A stretch of 64,000 bases of DNA from Yamagishiella unicocca (Eukaryota; Chlorophyta; Chlorophyceae; Chlamydomonadales; Volvocaceae): positions 577,237 to 641,236 of the forward strand of contig BDSL01000059.1 in NCBI GenBank assembly GCA_003116995.1. The letters are read 5' to 3'. Within the stretch, counting starts at the first letter, position 1. Each line of letters opens with the position of its first letter. Shown here one piece after another: positions 24,012 to 36,112 of this stretch. A program made the position numbers and the translations under genes. Under the pieces are notes generated by a model. The model saw only the letters and a program-made list of their open reading frames with translations, searched no databases and had not been told where the DNA came from.

Positions 24012-25586
24012 TTGAGGGGGGGGGGATGGCTGCGACAGGCAGGCCAGGGAGTCGTCGTTGGTGGGTGTATGGTGGTGATCATTATTCCGCGGGTTGTGAC
24101 AGGGTTGGTTTCGGAGGTGATGGCGTGGGTTAGTTTTCCCTGTGGGAAAGGCGCTCCCTGTGGGTGTACACCAGCGGCTTCGTCCACGCCGTGTCGACGT
24201 TTGATGTTCGACGTTGTTCTCAATGGGCAGCAGGCAACTTGGCGGTAGCAACCGGCGCAGCAGGTGGCGGACGACCCCATCTCCCGTACATAGGCGCTCG
24301 TGCCGCCACCACCGCCGCCGCTTCCAACTGATGACTTCCCCCAAGTCGACAACCTAAACCTGGAGGCTCATTGTCTTGTAGAGGATGGTGTGTGTCCCGT
24401 ACGTCGCAAAATAATGGTGTGTGCGCACGCTTTGTGTTTTGGTTGCACGAGGGGAAGGCTGTGTACGACCAGGTGACGTCACTCGTCATTGGGAATACGC
24501 CGCTTCCCGCGTATGGATTGGATGTTTTGTTGCAGCTTCGTAAGCCTTCCTGGAAATGGGTGTACGGTATCTTGCCGGCTAGCCTAGCGAGCCTGCGCTT
24601 CTTTCATTATGTGTCTTCTTCTGTTGTGTGACGCTGGGGCAGTGAGAGCTTGCCCGACCCGGGCACTGGTGCAGCGGGCTGCCTGCGAGCCCGCCCCTTA
24701 ATCGCCAGCCATGTATGATGCTCTCGATGTATCAACTGTGATCTACCCAGAGCGGGCACTGTAATCTACCTGGTCACACCGCGGTGTGGGAGCAGCAGTG
24801 TGGGAGCAGCAGGGGGATCGATGTGAGGCATGACAGTTCCCTTCGCGCGCTGGGGCAGCGATGGCAGCTACTTCTGGCCGCCCAGTGGGCACCACGGCAA
24901 TGGGCGGGTGGGTGCCCAGAGCCCGACTGGCCGGACCATCGCCGCACGGGTGACAGATTGGGGTGAGGTACGTTTCCTGGCCACGTGGGGGCCGCTTGCG
25001 TCAGAGGCCGTCCTCAAGACAGAAACACAAAAAAAGGTGTCGCTATGAAGTCCCGCCCGTCCCGGACGTGTACAGGAAGAACCATGTTAGCAAGATTCCA
25101 GGGATGTATGCATGAACTGATGTACAACATGCTACAGGGTAACTGCAGCTCCTACAGTGTGGATGACCATCTGGGTAGGGACATAGGTACGGGTGTCGTG
25201 GCTGCCTAGACTGGCCTAGACGGGGGTAAAGGGCGAAGCCATGCAAGTTTCATACATAATCGATTAAATGTGCTTTCTTTAGCTTCATTTGCCTATATTA
25301 TAACTCACATTTGTGCTCTCTCCACCTTCAGTCCTATGTTGTGTGTATGGTGGTCTCATCGCCAGCGGCTTGCGACAAGAGTGACAGATCCTGACTCGGA
25401 GGAGTCGCGGAATGTAATCGGAAAACCCTAGAATAAAACTGGGCTTCAAGCGAAGGAGTAGGCGAGGCAATGTCCGTGCCGACCCGCCTCCGATGGCTGC
25501 TGCCTGGCCACAGCTTACTACCAGCGCTGACGACGCACGGCTGCGAACTGATTAAGGCAAGATTACTAATTTATCACGTTTCTAGC
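24012..25586. other. Rab 3' region and OPR gene 5' region
   Basis: 1.6 kb with no recognised gene. TGTAA at 24760 probably ends the Rab mRNA. The DNA at 25230-25330 is AT-rich, consistent with the upstream region of the following gene. Confidence 0.4.
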
Positions 25587-28500
25587 ATGTTGCGGCTGCG
25601 CTTCACACGTCCTGTGCATTCCTCTCCGCTCCCTGTGCATCCGTCGCCTGTAGTCGCGCCAACGCCCTCACACCCTGACACGTACTACGTCCGACCCCGC
25701 AACCACACAGGATTCACAGGATCTTTTCGTCGGCCTTCTTGGTAGACAACGTGCCTGCGCGGCGTCCGCCGGCGGCGCTCGCGACCCACATGACACGACG
25801 CAGCGCTCCGCCAGCCGGCACAGCAGCACCACCAGCGACGGCGCCTTAGGACGCGACTCAGGCGCCACGCCGGGCCCGGCAGAGCTCCCCTCCGTCTCGC
25901 TAACACGGCCGCAGCAAAGCGTGGCCCCCGGCGTGGGCCCCAACACCTACGTCGGCTCCCAGCAAGCGCAACCGCACGGCGACGGCGTGGCCGTTGCGGC
26001 TCCGGAGCTCAATGAAGCAGCCAGCCGAAGCGCCGGCCGCAACCAGGCCGCAGCCGAGGAGGCCTGGCACCGGGGTGCGGGCGGGCAGCAGAAGCGGCCG
26101 GGGGCTGCGGAGGTGCGCGCTCGGATGACGCGGCTGAGGGAGTCGCTGGACGCCGCCCGAAGGGGGGGGGCTGAGGACAGCAGCCGTCCGGAAGGGCTGG
26201 ACGGCAGCGGGGGGGGAGGCGGAGGGGGAGGCGGAGGGGGAGGGGGTGGGGGTGGGGGAGGGGGCGGTCCGGCGCTGCACTGGCGGCGCCTGGCTCCCAG
26301 CGGCCAGGAGGTGCGAGCCGCTGGCAGTGCCGCTGCGGCCGCCGCCAGCGCCCCCGCCGCGTCAGGAGGCCGTGGGAGATCCGCCTCCGTCACTGACGGC
26401 GGCGGCGAGGTTGCTGAGGAGGCCGGAAGTGGGGCTTCACCCGCGCCAGCCCCGCAGCAACAACCTGCAAGAGGCGATGTGGGAGGCGCGTCGTATGGCG
26501 GCAGCGCGGCCGATGGTGCTGCTGCCGGTGATGACGCGGAGGTCGTTATCGGTGCTGGCGGCGGTGGGGGCCCAGGGACACCTAGTAGTGGCGTCATGGG
26601 GGCGACGGCAGTGTCGGCCGGGGGCCCGGCGGAGGGGCAGCTCGTTGACGGGGTCGGGTTCAGGGCCGGCGGCGATGGTAGCGGCGGCGGCGGCGGCGGC
26701 GGTGGCCTGACGGCGGCGGCGGCGGCGGATCGCGCCGCTGACCTGTCCCGGCGCATCGCCGAGCTCGGCACGCTGCGTGACGCGGAGCTGCTGCTGTACG
26801 ACGCCGGATCGTGGTTCCGGAGCAGCCACGCGGCGGAGCTGCTGGCGCGGCTGCCCGAGCTGGACCTGGAGGCCACCAACTCCGGCGCGCGCACCAGGCA
26901 GCTGCTGAGGTGGGGCTGGGGGGCCTGGAGGGGCATCGAGGGGCGGGTGTATTGCGGAGAAAGGAGGGGCCTGGGAGTGGGTTTCGCTCAGTTCGGTGCA
27001 GCGCCGTGCGCAGCCTCTGCCGCCCAACCGCCCCGGCCACCTTTCTCCATCACTGCGCCCACTCCGCTCAACGTCAAGCTGCGACAGGCCATGGAACCCA
27101 CAGGCCGGTGCCGCTATCCTCCGCTTGCACTGCCGACTGAGGGGGTACCTGCAGGAGGCCCTTAAGACGGGCCCTGAAGACGGCCTTCCTTCGGGTGTCC
27201 GCCCTCCCTCCGCAGGTTTCTCAGCAGCGGGCTCGTCCCCCACGCGGATCACCTGAGCGGCCCCGCCCTAGCCCGCTGCGTCGCCGCCTACTCCCGCCTC
27301 AACTACGTGCCCCCCGAGACCCTGCCCCCCATCTGCTCGTCGCTCCTGTCGTTCTACGCGCGCAAGCTCCGCGCCTGCAGCGGCCCCCAGCTGGCGGAGC
27401 TGGCCTGGGGCCTGGCTTCGCTGCAGCTGCTGTACGGCGACCTGCACCAGGCGATCAAGCGGCCCGCCTACACGGCCCAGCTGGCGCCGGGGGCGCGCAT
27501 CGTGGGGTACGTCAGGGCCGGCTCCAGGGAGGGCGGCGGCGGCGGCGGCGGCGGCGGCGCTGGCGGCGCGCGCCTGAAGGGTGCGGACGGCGAGGTGGCG
27601 GCACTGGTAGCTGAGGCGGGGGGCGGAGGACGGCGGGGGCCGGGAACCCTCGCGGAGCCACAGGAGGAGCGGGAGGTGGTGGCTTCTGAGGGGTTACCCG
27701 GCTCCAGGGGGGAACCGCAAGCGGATGCTGAGGCAGAGGTGGAGGCAGCGGCAGCGACCACAGGGCTGAACGCGCTGGAGTACGCTGGTGATTCGGACGT
27801 GGGCGCGACCGCAGCTGCTGCGCCGTCTGCTGCTGCGCCGTCTGCTGCTGCGCCGTCTGCGGGTGCGCTGGCGCTGCCGAGCTCGCGGCGGCATGAGAGG
27901 AAGTCGGGTGAGGTTGCGGATTCGGCGTCAGCAGCGGTGGTAGCGTCCCGGCCGCGGCGTAAGGCCCAGGACATGATCTGGATGGTTCCGGCCGCCATGG
28001 ACAAGATCTGGGAGCGGCTGGCGCTGGCGGCGGGGTCGCGAGCGGCGCAGGGTCAGATGGAGGCGGAGCACCTCTCCAAGTGAGGCGGGTGGAACGTGGG
28101 CTGCGACGATGAACGGGCAGGAAGCGGGGAAGGAGTCGGAAGGAGGGTGCTAGCGCGGGTGTGGCTGGGCACAATGACTGAGGAGGCTATATAAGGACTG
28201 GGATGAACCAGGACTGCAGCTGTTAGCGCTGTCGGTTCCGCTGTTGCCATCCTAGCGCCGGCCAAGTAGGACAGTTGGCGCCCAGCGGCTCGCACCCTCA
28301 ACCCCTGTTCAAACCCCGTAACCTGCGGACAGGGTCGCATGGGCGTACGCCAAGGTGGGCATCCCCGACAAGCGCCTGTTCGACCAGCTGGCGGCGGCCG
28401 CCCTCACCCAGCTGGAGCCCTTCCTGGAGAAGGCGGAGGCCGCTGCGGCGGCGGCGCCGCGGTACGGCGGCGCCGCCGCCGCCGCCGCCGCCGTCGCCGC

Positions 28501-31500
28501 CGCCGGCCCCGCTCCGATGGACCCCTCATGCGTCACCAACCTGGCCTGGGCGTTCGTGGAGGTGGGCCGGCCGCACAGGGCCCTGCTGGCGGCCCTGGCC
28601 GCCGTGGTGGTGCCGTACAAGGGGACGTACGACAACGACCAGGTGTCGCAGCTGGCGCGGTCGTACGCCCAGGCTGGCCACTACAACGGCCCGCTGTGCA
28701 CCGCATTCGCTATGGTGAGCCCGAGGTCACTTCTTCGCGAAGTATCTGCCCCATCTCCGTGTCTCCCGCCCACTCGGCTACACGTGAAGGGCGTCGCGTG
28801 TGCTATCGACGTCCGGCCGTCCGCGGCGGCGTTCCAGCCAGATGCAAGCGACGCCCGTATCCTTCCCCGCCGCCAGCCTTGCCCCAGCAGCAGCAACCCT
28901 CCTCCGCCCGACTCCTCCCTTTCTGCTCTCCCTCCCCCCCTCCTCCATCGCAACCCGCCCAGATCGCCTGCCGCCGCCTGCGCTACCTGACCGGCTCGCA
29001 GCTGGTGGCGCTGGTGCGGTCGCTGGCGGTTCTGGGGCACCGGGACGACCAGCTGGCCGGGGGGCTGCTGGCGCGGGCGGTGTGGGACAAGAAGGCCGAC
29101 ATGAGCTCGCAGGAGGTGAGTGAAAGGAGGAGCCGCGACCGAGGGGACAAGAGGGGACGAGAGGAGACGAGAGGGGACGAGAGGGGACGAAAGACTGGGG
29201 AGCGTACGGAGGCCGAGCTGTGAGTGACCATTCTCCCCCATAATCCGCACGCACGTATACATCTCACAGGTGGTCGAGCTGATGTGGGCTTGCGCCCAGC
29301 TAGGCCTGGATGCCAGCCTGGGGGCCGCGACACCTGGAGCCGGCGTCCTGGGCCTCTCCGCCGCCTCAGGCGCCGCCACCAGCGGCGACTCGTTCGACGG
29401 CCGGCGCGGCGGCCGCCGCGACCGCCGCGGCGGCGGCGCCGCCAGCAGCCCCGCCGCCGCGGCGCTGGCCAGCGCTCTGGTGGGGCGCTGCGAGGGCCTT
29501 ACGCCGAGCGACGTGGCGCGGGCGCTGTGGGCCTTATCCGTGCTGCCGCTGGGGGGCCACGCCGCCCTGCGGGCGCGGCTGGCGGGCGAGCTGACTCAGC
29601 AGGTGGGCCGCCACCCGGCGAGGAGGTACAGCCAGGAGGAGCTGCTACAGCTGTACGGCGCCGCGCACGTGTTGGGGCAGGTCCTGCCGCGGGCAGCGCG
29701 GGCCTCGGCGGAGGGGCGTTCGGCGGAGGCGGAGGTGTCGGGGGAAGCGGTGGGCGCAATGGGCGGGGAGGAGGGTTACGGGGGAGTAGCGGCAGCTCGA
29801 GGAGATGGGGAGGGGGAGGACGAGGACGTCGGAGGAGGCAGCGAGGAGGCCGACGGCGCCAGGGCCGCCGGCGCGCAGCTCGCGGCGCGTTTGTCTGCCG
29901 GCTCTCGCTCGCGGCTGTTTGCGGAGGCGGCGGTGGCGGCGGCGCGGATGTACAGCACATCCGCCGCTGCTCGTGGGGGTGAGGGTGCTGCCGCGGCGGA
30001 TGAGGACGGGGGCTGTATCCCCGCCGCTGCTCCTGCCGTGGCGACGGAAGGCAATGCTGGGAGTGGGAGGTTAATAGGTGATGGCGAAGGGGTCCGTGGC
30101 CTCGGTGCAGCCGTGGGTGCAGCTACTGCCCAGGACGGGCTGGTGGGCCATGACGGCGGCAGCAGCAGCAGCGGCAGGGGCAGCGGCAACAGCCCTACGA
30201 TGGGGACCGGACGCGAGCAGCGAACACAGGGGGGGCAACCTCATCAGCCGTCGGGGGACCGCCGGCGTCGGCGAGATAAGATGTACGACGACGACGAGCA
30301 CTCTTGGGATCCGTACGACGGATCCTGGTCCAACGTCGATTGGAACAGCATCCGCGTGCCGCCGCCGTCGGCTGCCGGCGGTCGCTGGCCGGCGGAGGCG
30401 CGACAGGACGAGCACGCGCCGAGCGACGTCAGCGGCGGCGGCGGCGCCGCCGCCTCCACACGCCCCGCCCGACGCGCTGGTGCCGGCGGCGGTGCTCCAG
30501 ACCTCCTTTCCTATAACACGCGGAAGGTGTACGACGAGGCGAGCGGGAGGGAGCTCTGGGAGGTGATGCCCAGGGCCGGCTCCTGGGGGGCTCCAGGGGA
30601 GGCGGGCGACCCGGCGGGGCTGCTGCTGCCGCCCGCGCTGCTGCTCGCCTGCCAGGACGCCGCAGCGGCGTGGTCGGAGGCGGAGCGGAGGCGGCTGGGG
30701 GCGCTGGAGGAGCAGGACTCGGAGCTGTGGCGGCTGGAGGTGGCGGGGGTGAGCGGGGTGGCTCGCTCGCTCCCACCTTCTCGTCCCGGAGCCCCAGCTC
30801 CTGCCGTACCGTGACACCACCAGCGCCGTATGTATGCGCCAACCCCACCTACGCATATGTCGATACCGATGCCTGGTCTCCCCCCCCCACCAACTACATT
30901 ACCCCAGTCGAGTAACCGGTTCTTTACCTGTAACCCCCCCGACTCGGCTTTGCACTCCATAATATAGTCCACGTTTTCGTCTTCTTCACTGCACCCACAG
31001 TCGTCGCGTGCGTGTGTGTCGCATGCGCGCGCGTTCCGAAGTATGAAGGCTAGAGCTATGCACCAACTACATTACCCCAGTCGAGTTACCGGTTCTTTAC
31101 CTGTACCCCCCCCCACCCCGACTCCCCCAGCTTCCCCCGGCTCCCACATGACTAACGCGCGTTTCTACGCCCCCTCCCTGGCTGCTGCAGGCTCTGCGTG
31201 ACCTCACAGGCGCCGAGCCGCAGTACCTGTGGGTGACCCGGCACCATACCGCGATAGCCGACTTGCTGCTCCTGCCCCCGGAGGGGTTTGATCGGAAACC
31301 CGTAGGAGGGGCGGGGCGGGGCGACAGCCACGCCCACGCCCACATGTCGCCGGCGGCACCTCTGGCGGTGCTGCTGCTGGGTCCAGAAGAGACCACTAGG
31401 TAAGCTGAACAGAGTGGGCGAGGCGGGGCGTTTCGATTGTTGCGCACATTGGCTGCCACCCCCTCCTCCCCGCCGTCACTCCCGCCCGCCCCCCGTCCAC

Positions 31501-31709
31501 GTGCCCCCGTGCCGTGCGTCATTTCTTCGTGCCGTACGGTCCGCAGGAACCCGCCGTACGTACCGTTGGGCAGCGTCCGCATGCGGCAGCAGCTGCTGGA
31601 AGCCTCCGGCGCTCGCGTGATTGTGCTGCCTCGCTTCCTTTGGCGCATGATGGGGAACACACCCGAGGAGCAAATGTGCCTGCTGGGCAACCTGCTTGGA
31701 GGCCGGTGA
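25587..31709 (+). CDS. OPR-like helical-repeat protein with C-terminal RAP domain (organelle RNA-binding)
   Basis: A large protein of the octotricopeptide/FAST-RAP class, which stabilises, splices or activates single chloroplast or mitochondrial mRNAs. Phase-linked exons: about 25711-26909, 27216-28079, 28333-28714, 28963-29115, 29270-30748, 31191-31399, 31547-31709 (at least 1,480 aa). Helical-repeat motifs recur: LAELAWGLASLQL, VTNLAWAFVEVGRP, VSQLARSYAQAGH, LVALVRSLAVLGH, VVELMWACAQLGL, VARALWALSVLP. The last exon is RAP-like (RMRQQLLEASGARVIVLPRF, then a WRMMGN and EEQMCLLGNLL tail). Between repeats are poly-Gly and Ala/Ser-rich inserts. The 5' end is unresolved: ATG 25587 begins MLRLRFTRPVHSS, a plausible transit peptide, but the junction to the long exon (acceptor CACACAG before 25711) needs a weak donor at 25650. 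The target RNA cannot be predicted. Confidence 0.75.
26196..26268 (+). repeat. G-rich tract encoding poly-glycine
   Basis: Runs of GGGGGAGGCGGAGGGGG inside the long OPR exon encode about 24 glycines and contain many G-runs that could form G-quadruplexes on the sense strand. Confidence 0.7.
30888..31110. repeat. 50-bp direct duplication in OPR intron
   Basis: A segment starting CACCAACTACATTACCCCAG and running through CGGTTCTTTACCTGTA occurs at 30888-30940 and again at 31061-31110, 173 bp apart, with one internal difference, inside the intron 30749-31190. Confidence 0.85.
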
Positions 31710-31753
31710 CCTCATAGCCGGTGACCTCATAGTCGGTGACCTCATAGCCGGTG
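31703..31753. repeat. 15-bp tandem repeat overlapping the RAP-protein stop codon
   Basis: CCGGTGACCTCATAG is repeated 3.4 times; the TGA stop (31707-31709) lies in the first unit. Confidence 0.9.
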
Positions 31754-34700
31754 CGGATTGCTGTCAATTCTGTGGCGCGTCTCGGTGCCGTTGCGCGTGC
31801 CTGCTGGGGGCCCATCGCCTAAGTGGACGCCGTGCGTGCCTGGGGGCCCCATTGTGCGGCTCATACTGCATGCATGGGGTTGCATGGGGTTGTGATGGCA
31901 TGTCGAGGCAGCAGCGGCGGCAGAGAGGCACGGCAGAGAGGCGTGGCAGAGAGGGGGTTGAAGGGTGGTGGGGGTGCTGGTTGGGTCAGGGTGCGCTGGC
32001 GGATGTTGTGATGATGGAGGACGGTGTTGATGAGCGATCAGCACTCATATACTCTGGGATAGAGGGAAAAGTAATACGGCCAGGTGAAAGACCCCGGGCC
32101 GGGCGCCTTTGGTTCCCTCAACGGATTGGTCCCAGGAGGTTGTGGTGATGGAGGACGGGTCCCCAGGAGGTTGTGGTGCGGGTAGCGGAAGGGGCTTCTG
32201 TTGTAGCAACCGATGCCGCAGGGAATGTGGAGGGTGGTGGAGGGGAAACTTGTTGCGCAACTACCGTGAGGCAGCTGTACCAAGGATAGGCAGGTGGGTG
32301 GATATTGATTTCCAGTTACAGCACTGTTTCTGCCAGTTTATGCCGCAAATCCTTCCGACAGAGCCAGCAGACGCTCGCTGTCCCTTGTACCGCCCTTGTG
32401 CCCCTGTTTTCGACCGCACGACGCGGACGAAATCGGTCAAGGACTTCCCTGTTTTGTTGAAGTTAACCGCGTGCCCCTGATGTTTCGTCTGTCATCCGCC
32501 TCCAGCTTCATTCCCGGTAGAGCGCGGCTGAGGGGGCTTCCCGTCCGCCTAGTCGGTTTGCTGCGTCATCCCTCGCGCCTGTCCGGCTGCATTGCGTATC
32601 CCCATTCGCAAGGTCGTGTTCTCCTTATCCAAAAACGAAGACCAGCTACAATCATTGTGTCGCAGCGGAGGTGTACGCTTACGTGGCCTGTACGAAACGC
32701 CCGCCCGCATCGCAACCGCATTTAACCCTTGCGCTTTTAACCTTAAGCAAAACTATGCTGCCAAAATTGCTCGCTATACTGCCAGAAAATATTCAGGAAG
32801 GAGGCGTTAAGAAACTGCCTATAAACAGAGGTGTGTTCTGAAAACCGACATGTGCTCGCGCCATGCTTCGCCCAACCAGGCAGCGACTCGATGACTTGGC
32901 GCGAATATGTAACTGGACTTAGAGGAACGTAATGCTATTTTAGCATCCGTCCCGATAGCGCTTGTTGTCGTCGACTGTGTCTCTGGCCGGTTACCAGGCA
33001 TGCCACCGAGCCAGTTATGTTGCTCCCGGCCGAACATTGGACATTTGCATGCCTGCTATTACCACCATTAATATCCAAATCACTTCTATGGCCAAAATAC
33101 AGGTCGCCAGCTGGACAAGCGCACGCCTATGCTCGACGTTATGGCGGATCGGCTGAACATCCCTCAGCTTCGCCTGAAAGGACTTAGCCTTGATACAACG
33201 GGTCAGCGTTACCTTTCACGCCGCAACCAAGCAAACACATTAGGATCTGCGAGTGCGAGAGCCAGCAGTTTGAGTGGCCAGGCTCTCCAGGCCCCCCGGA
33301 AGCCAGCATCTGCCCCCCTAGTGCTGCCGCGACTGCCGATCACCGTTGGCCTGTCAGAGCTTTCCAGCGTTTCTGGCGCACGATGCTCATTCCCTTCCCG
33401 GGACAACGGCTCGATGCTGCCGTTGCTTGTGGCTCATGGCGTCAAGCGCGTCAACCCCGTCCCAAAGCTGGCCCTGAATCCTGACAACGCTGGCCCAATC
33501 GCCCAGAGCTGGCCACGGCTCAGGCTCCCACTGTTGGCTCAGGTCGCTGCAGCTGCGAGCTAATAGATGGATTCCAGGACTTGGGGGGGGGGTATACAAG
33601 AAATCCACGAATGCCCCGTGGCGGGGCCACCGAAATGCCAGTGGGGTTGCGGAGGAGTTGGGTTGTGACTTGGGGTTTGGCAGGAGAAGTTGGTGAGTTA
33701 AAGAGGCGGAGACGCGTGAGGCCGTGTATGCCGCAAGACGGGGCAGCAGGAGCACATGAATATACTTTTGACAAAGCTATTTTGATGGTGGGCTATGACA
33801 GAGAATGACCAGGGTCGGGCATACAACACCGTATGCCAGTGGCCGGAGCCAATTCTTGTAGGCAACTTCTTCACCGATACCATTTGCAGCTGCAGGGTGG
33901 GCCAGCGGGAGCCACGCGATCACCAATTCCGCAACAGGTGCCCTGTGCCAACCCGTGCCGGCGGGGCCTGTCCTTCCTACACACTCTGCATGACGTGCGG
34001 AAGGGGAATCCGATATATGCCTGTGAGTACTAGTCGGATGGGTGTTTGAATGTGTCGGGCTTGAGAGCTTGTTGAGGACAATAATGACACTGCCACTGCC
34101 GTGTGCGCGGGAGAGAAATGGATCGACGAGGTCCTGTTAAATAATGTGGAGCCAGTGCTGCTCACAACTGGCTGAGATATGCCCTTGCATCCGTGAATAA
34201 TCTCCCTTGGATCACTCGTAAGGGGGAAACGAGTCAGCCAAGTCATGTCAGATTGATGTGTAACGTACTGCGTATAATTGCTATGGTGTAGTTGAGGACA
34301 CCGGGCACCGGTGTTTCATTTTTGGGGTTGCAGGTTGCCGCTTTGATTTTTAGCCACTGAAGTCGCACAGGCTGCGGCTCTGGTGTTTCACTGCGTAGAC
34401 TGCTTTCAAAGCAGTAACGGTCTTGCGACCCTTTCCGAAATGCGTGACCGAGCCACGGATAGCATTTTCGAGGACGGTCTCCTGTACAGAGCATGTCTTT
34501 TAGCAGATATTACCTGACACGGGTACAGTGCGTGTGTGGAATACACGTCACCTGATGCGGTCTGCGGCACATTGTAACATTTACTACACCTGATACGTGA
34601 CACAACCGTGACGAGCGCGTCGGCAAAGAACCGGCATCGTGCAGGTACTGTTCCGGTGGGATCCAGACCCGAATGTGCCCGGTACGCTGTCATGTGCATT

Positions 34701-34847
34701 ATGAAGGCCCCTCCCGCAAAGCGAAAAGCCGCGTTACTGGTACTTTTCGACAATCGTAGCTTCCCTACGTAAAGTGATTGATGGAAGTCAGTACCCCCCT
34801 AACCAGGAATTTAACCACCGCTGTCCGACGTGAATGCTCCGTTCGGT
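31710..34847. other. 3.1-kb region without a supported gene
   Basis: It contains the 3' end of the RAP-protein gene and the downstream flank of H2B. An open frame of 144 codons at 33129-33563 (+) is the only notable one (MLDVMADRLNIPQLRLKGLS start, Ala/Pro/Leu-rich, no recognised domain); it may be a small gene or chance. Nothing else is recognised on either strand. Confidence 0.4.
33129..33563 (+). CDS. Possible small hypothetical protein, 144 aa
   Basis: An ATG-initiated frame with no similarity recognised. It contains two basic, Leu/Pro-rich stretches (RKPASAPLVLPRLPITVG). No promoter, splice partner or poly(A) signal was tied to it. Listed only as a candidate. Confidence 0.2.
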   Translation: MLDVMADRLNIPQLRLKGLSLDTTGQRYLSRRNQANTLGSASARASSLSGQALQAPRKPASAPLVLPRLPITVGLSELSSVSGARCSFPSRDNGSMLPLLVAHGVKRVNPVPKLALNPDNAGPIAQSWPRLRLPLLAQVAAAAS

Positions 34848-34863
34848 GGTGTTGAAAAACACC
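34848..34863 (-). terminator. Histone mRNA 3' stem-loop of H2B
   Basis: On the minus strand the sequence is GGTGTTTTTCAACACC: a 6-bp GGTGTT/AACACC stem with a 4-nt TTTC loop, 37 bp after the H2B stop. It is identical to the element after H2A. In volvocine algae such hairpins define the 3' ends of replication-dependent histone mRNAs in place of polyadenylation. Confidence 0.93.
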
Positions 34864-34900
34864 GGATTGTGATGACCTCGGAAAGTGACAGGCAAGCCGT

Positions 34901-35371
34901 TTAGGCCGATGTAAACTTGGTCACGGCCTTGGTGCCCTCCGACACGGCGTGCTTGGCCAGCTCGCCAGGAAGCACCAGGCGAACAGCGGTCTGGATTTCG
35001 CGCGAGGTTACAGTGGGCTTTTTGTTGTAGCGGCTCAGCTTCGACGCCTCGGTCGCGACCTTCTCGAAGATATCATTGATGAAGCTGTTCATAATCGACA
35101 TGGCCTTGGAGCTGATGCCGGTGTCAGGGTGAACCTGCTTGAGAACCTTGTAGATGTAAAGCTTATAGGTCTCGCCCTTGGAGACTTTCTTGGCCTTCTT
35201 GACCTTCTTCTCGCCCTCATCACCGGCAGCAGACGGCTCCTTCGCGGCCTTCTTCGAAGGGGACTTCTTTACTTTTTTGGGTGCCTTCTCAGCCTTAGGC
35301 TTAGCCTCGACCTTCGCCTCAACCTTCTCAGGCTGTGACGCTGGCTTCTCTTCCTTGGTCTTGGGGGCCAT
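34901..35371 (-). CDS. H2B: Histone H2B
   Basis: Core nucleosomal histone H2B, 156 aa, intronless. The N-terminal tail of about 60 residues is Lys/Ala/Glu-rich ([20 protein letters not shown]), a volvocine-style extended tail. The histone fold is fully conserved: [60 protein letters not shown] and the C-terminal AVTKFTSA. The start is ATG 35371 (MAPKTKEE), because codons upstream in the same frame fall in the promoter. A TATA-like CTACATAAT lies about 80 bp upstream on this strand. It is divergent from H2A and its 3' end carries the histone hairpin, so S-phase-restricted expression is expected. Confidence 0.97.
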   Translation of the reverse strand: MAPKTKEEKPASQPEKVEAKVEAKPKAEKAPKKVKKSPSKKAAKEPSAAGDEGEKKVKKAKKVSKGETYKLYIYKVLKQVHPDTGISSKAMSIMNSFINDIFEKVATEASKLSRYNKKPTVTSREIQTAVRLVLPGELAKHAVSEGTKAVTKFTSA

Positions 35372-35655
35372 TTTTGGTCGGATTGAAAAGTGACAAAGAG
35401 TTTTGAGATGTTGACTGGAATTTGTAGACAAGAAATGGTGCGCTCGCATTATGTAGCCTCGCGACGTTCGGTGAGTCGCTGACCCGGCGACCCGTCGTAT
35501 GCTCGGACTAACGGTCGGGAGAACGGAATGTACTATCGGTCTACAGCGTCGACTTCTTAAGAACTCCCCAAATATAATCTCTTATAACCTTAAACGTCCA
35601 AAGCAGCAACAATTTTTTTACCGTCATCTTCATTTTCACGATTCAAATATCTACA
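35372..35655. promoter_or_regulatory. Bidirectional H2A-H2B promoter
   Basis: 284 bp between the two ATGs. A TATAAT-like box at 35573-35578 lies about 80 bp before the H2A ATG, and CTACATAAT (minus strand, 35447-35455) lies at about the same distance before H2B. The symmetry fits coordinated cell-cycle expression. Confidence 0.8.
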
Positions 35656-36048
35656 ATGGCTGGCCGTGGAAAGGGGAAGACCGCCGGCAAGAAGGCCGTC
35701 AGCCGCAGCTCTAAGGCCGGACTGCAGTTTCCAGTTGGCCGTATTGCGCGGTACCTGAAGAAGGGCAAGTACGCCGAGCGCGTCGGTGCTGGCGCACCCG
35801 TGTACCTTGCCGCCGTTCTGGAGTACCTGACTGCTGAGGTGCTGGAGCTTGCCGGAAACGCAGCTCGCGATAACAAGAAGAACCGTATCGTGCCTCGTCA
35901 CATCCAACTTGCTATCCGCAACGATGAGGAGCTGGGCAAGCTTCTTGGCGAGGTGACCATCGCTTCCGGCGGTGTCCTGCCCAACATCCACGCTGTGCTC
36001 CTGCCCAAGAAATCCAAGGGCGGCAAGGCTGCCGAGGAGGAGGCCTAA
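35656..36048 (+). CDS. H2A: Histone H2A
   Basis: Core histone H2A, 130 aa, intronless. It shows [20 protein letters not shown], the docking region [20 protein letters not shown] and the acidic-patch residues. The C-terminus ends [12 protein letters not shown] with no SQ(E/D) motif, so this is canonical replication-dependent H2A and not H2A.X. ATG 35656 follows CTACA. Paired divergently with H2B and followed by the same 3' hairpin. Confidence 0.97.
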   Translation: MAGRGKGKTAGKKAVSRSSKAGLQFPVGRIARYLKKGKYAERVGAGAPVYLAAVLEYLTAEVLELAGNAARDNKKNRIVPRHIQLAIRNDEELGKLLGEVTIASGGVLPNIHAVLLPKKSKGGKAAEEEA

Positions 36049-36096
36049 GCCCTAAGAAACTGTCCGCTCCTATACCATAAATGCTACATTCAACTC

Positions 36097-36112
36097 GGTG
36101 TTTTTCAACACC
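36097..36112 (+). terminator. Histone mRNA 3' stem-loop of H2A
   Basis: GGTGTTTTTCAACACC, 48 bp after the H2A stop; same 6-bp stem and TTTC loop as the H2B element. Confidence 0.93.
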
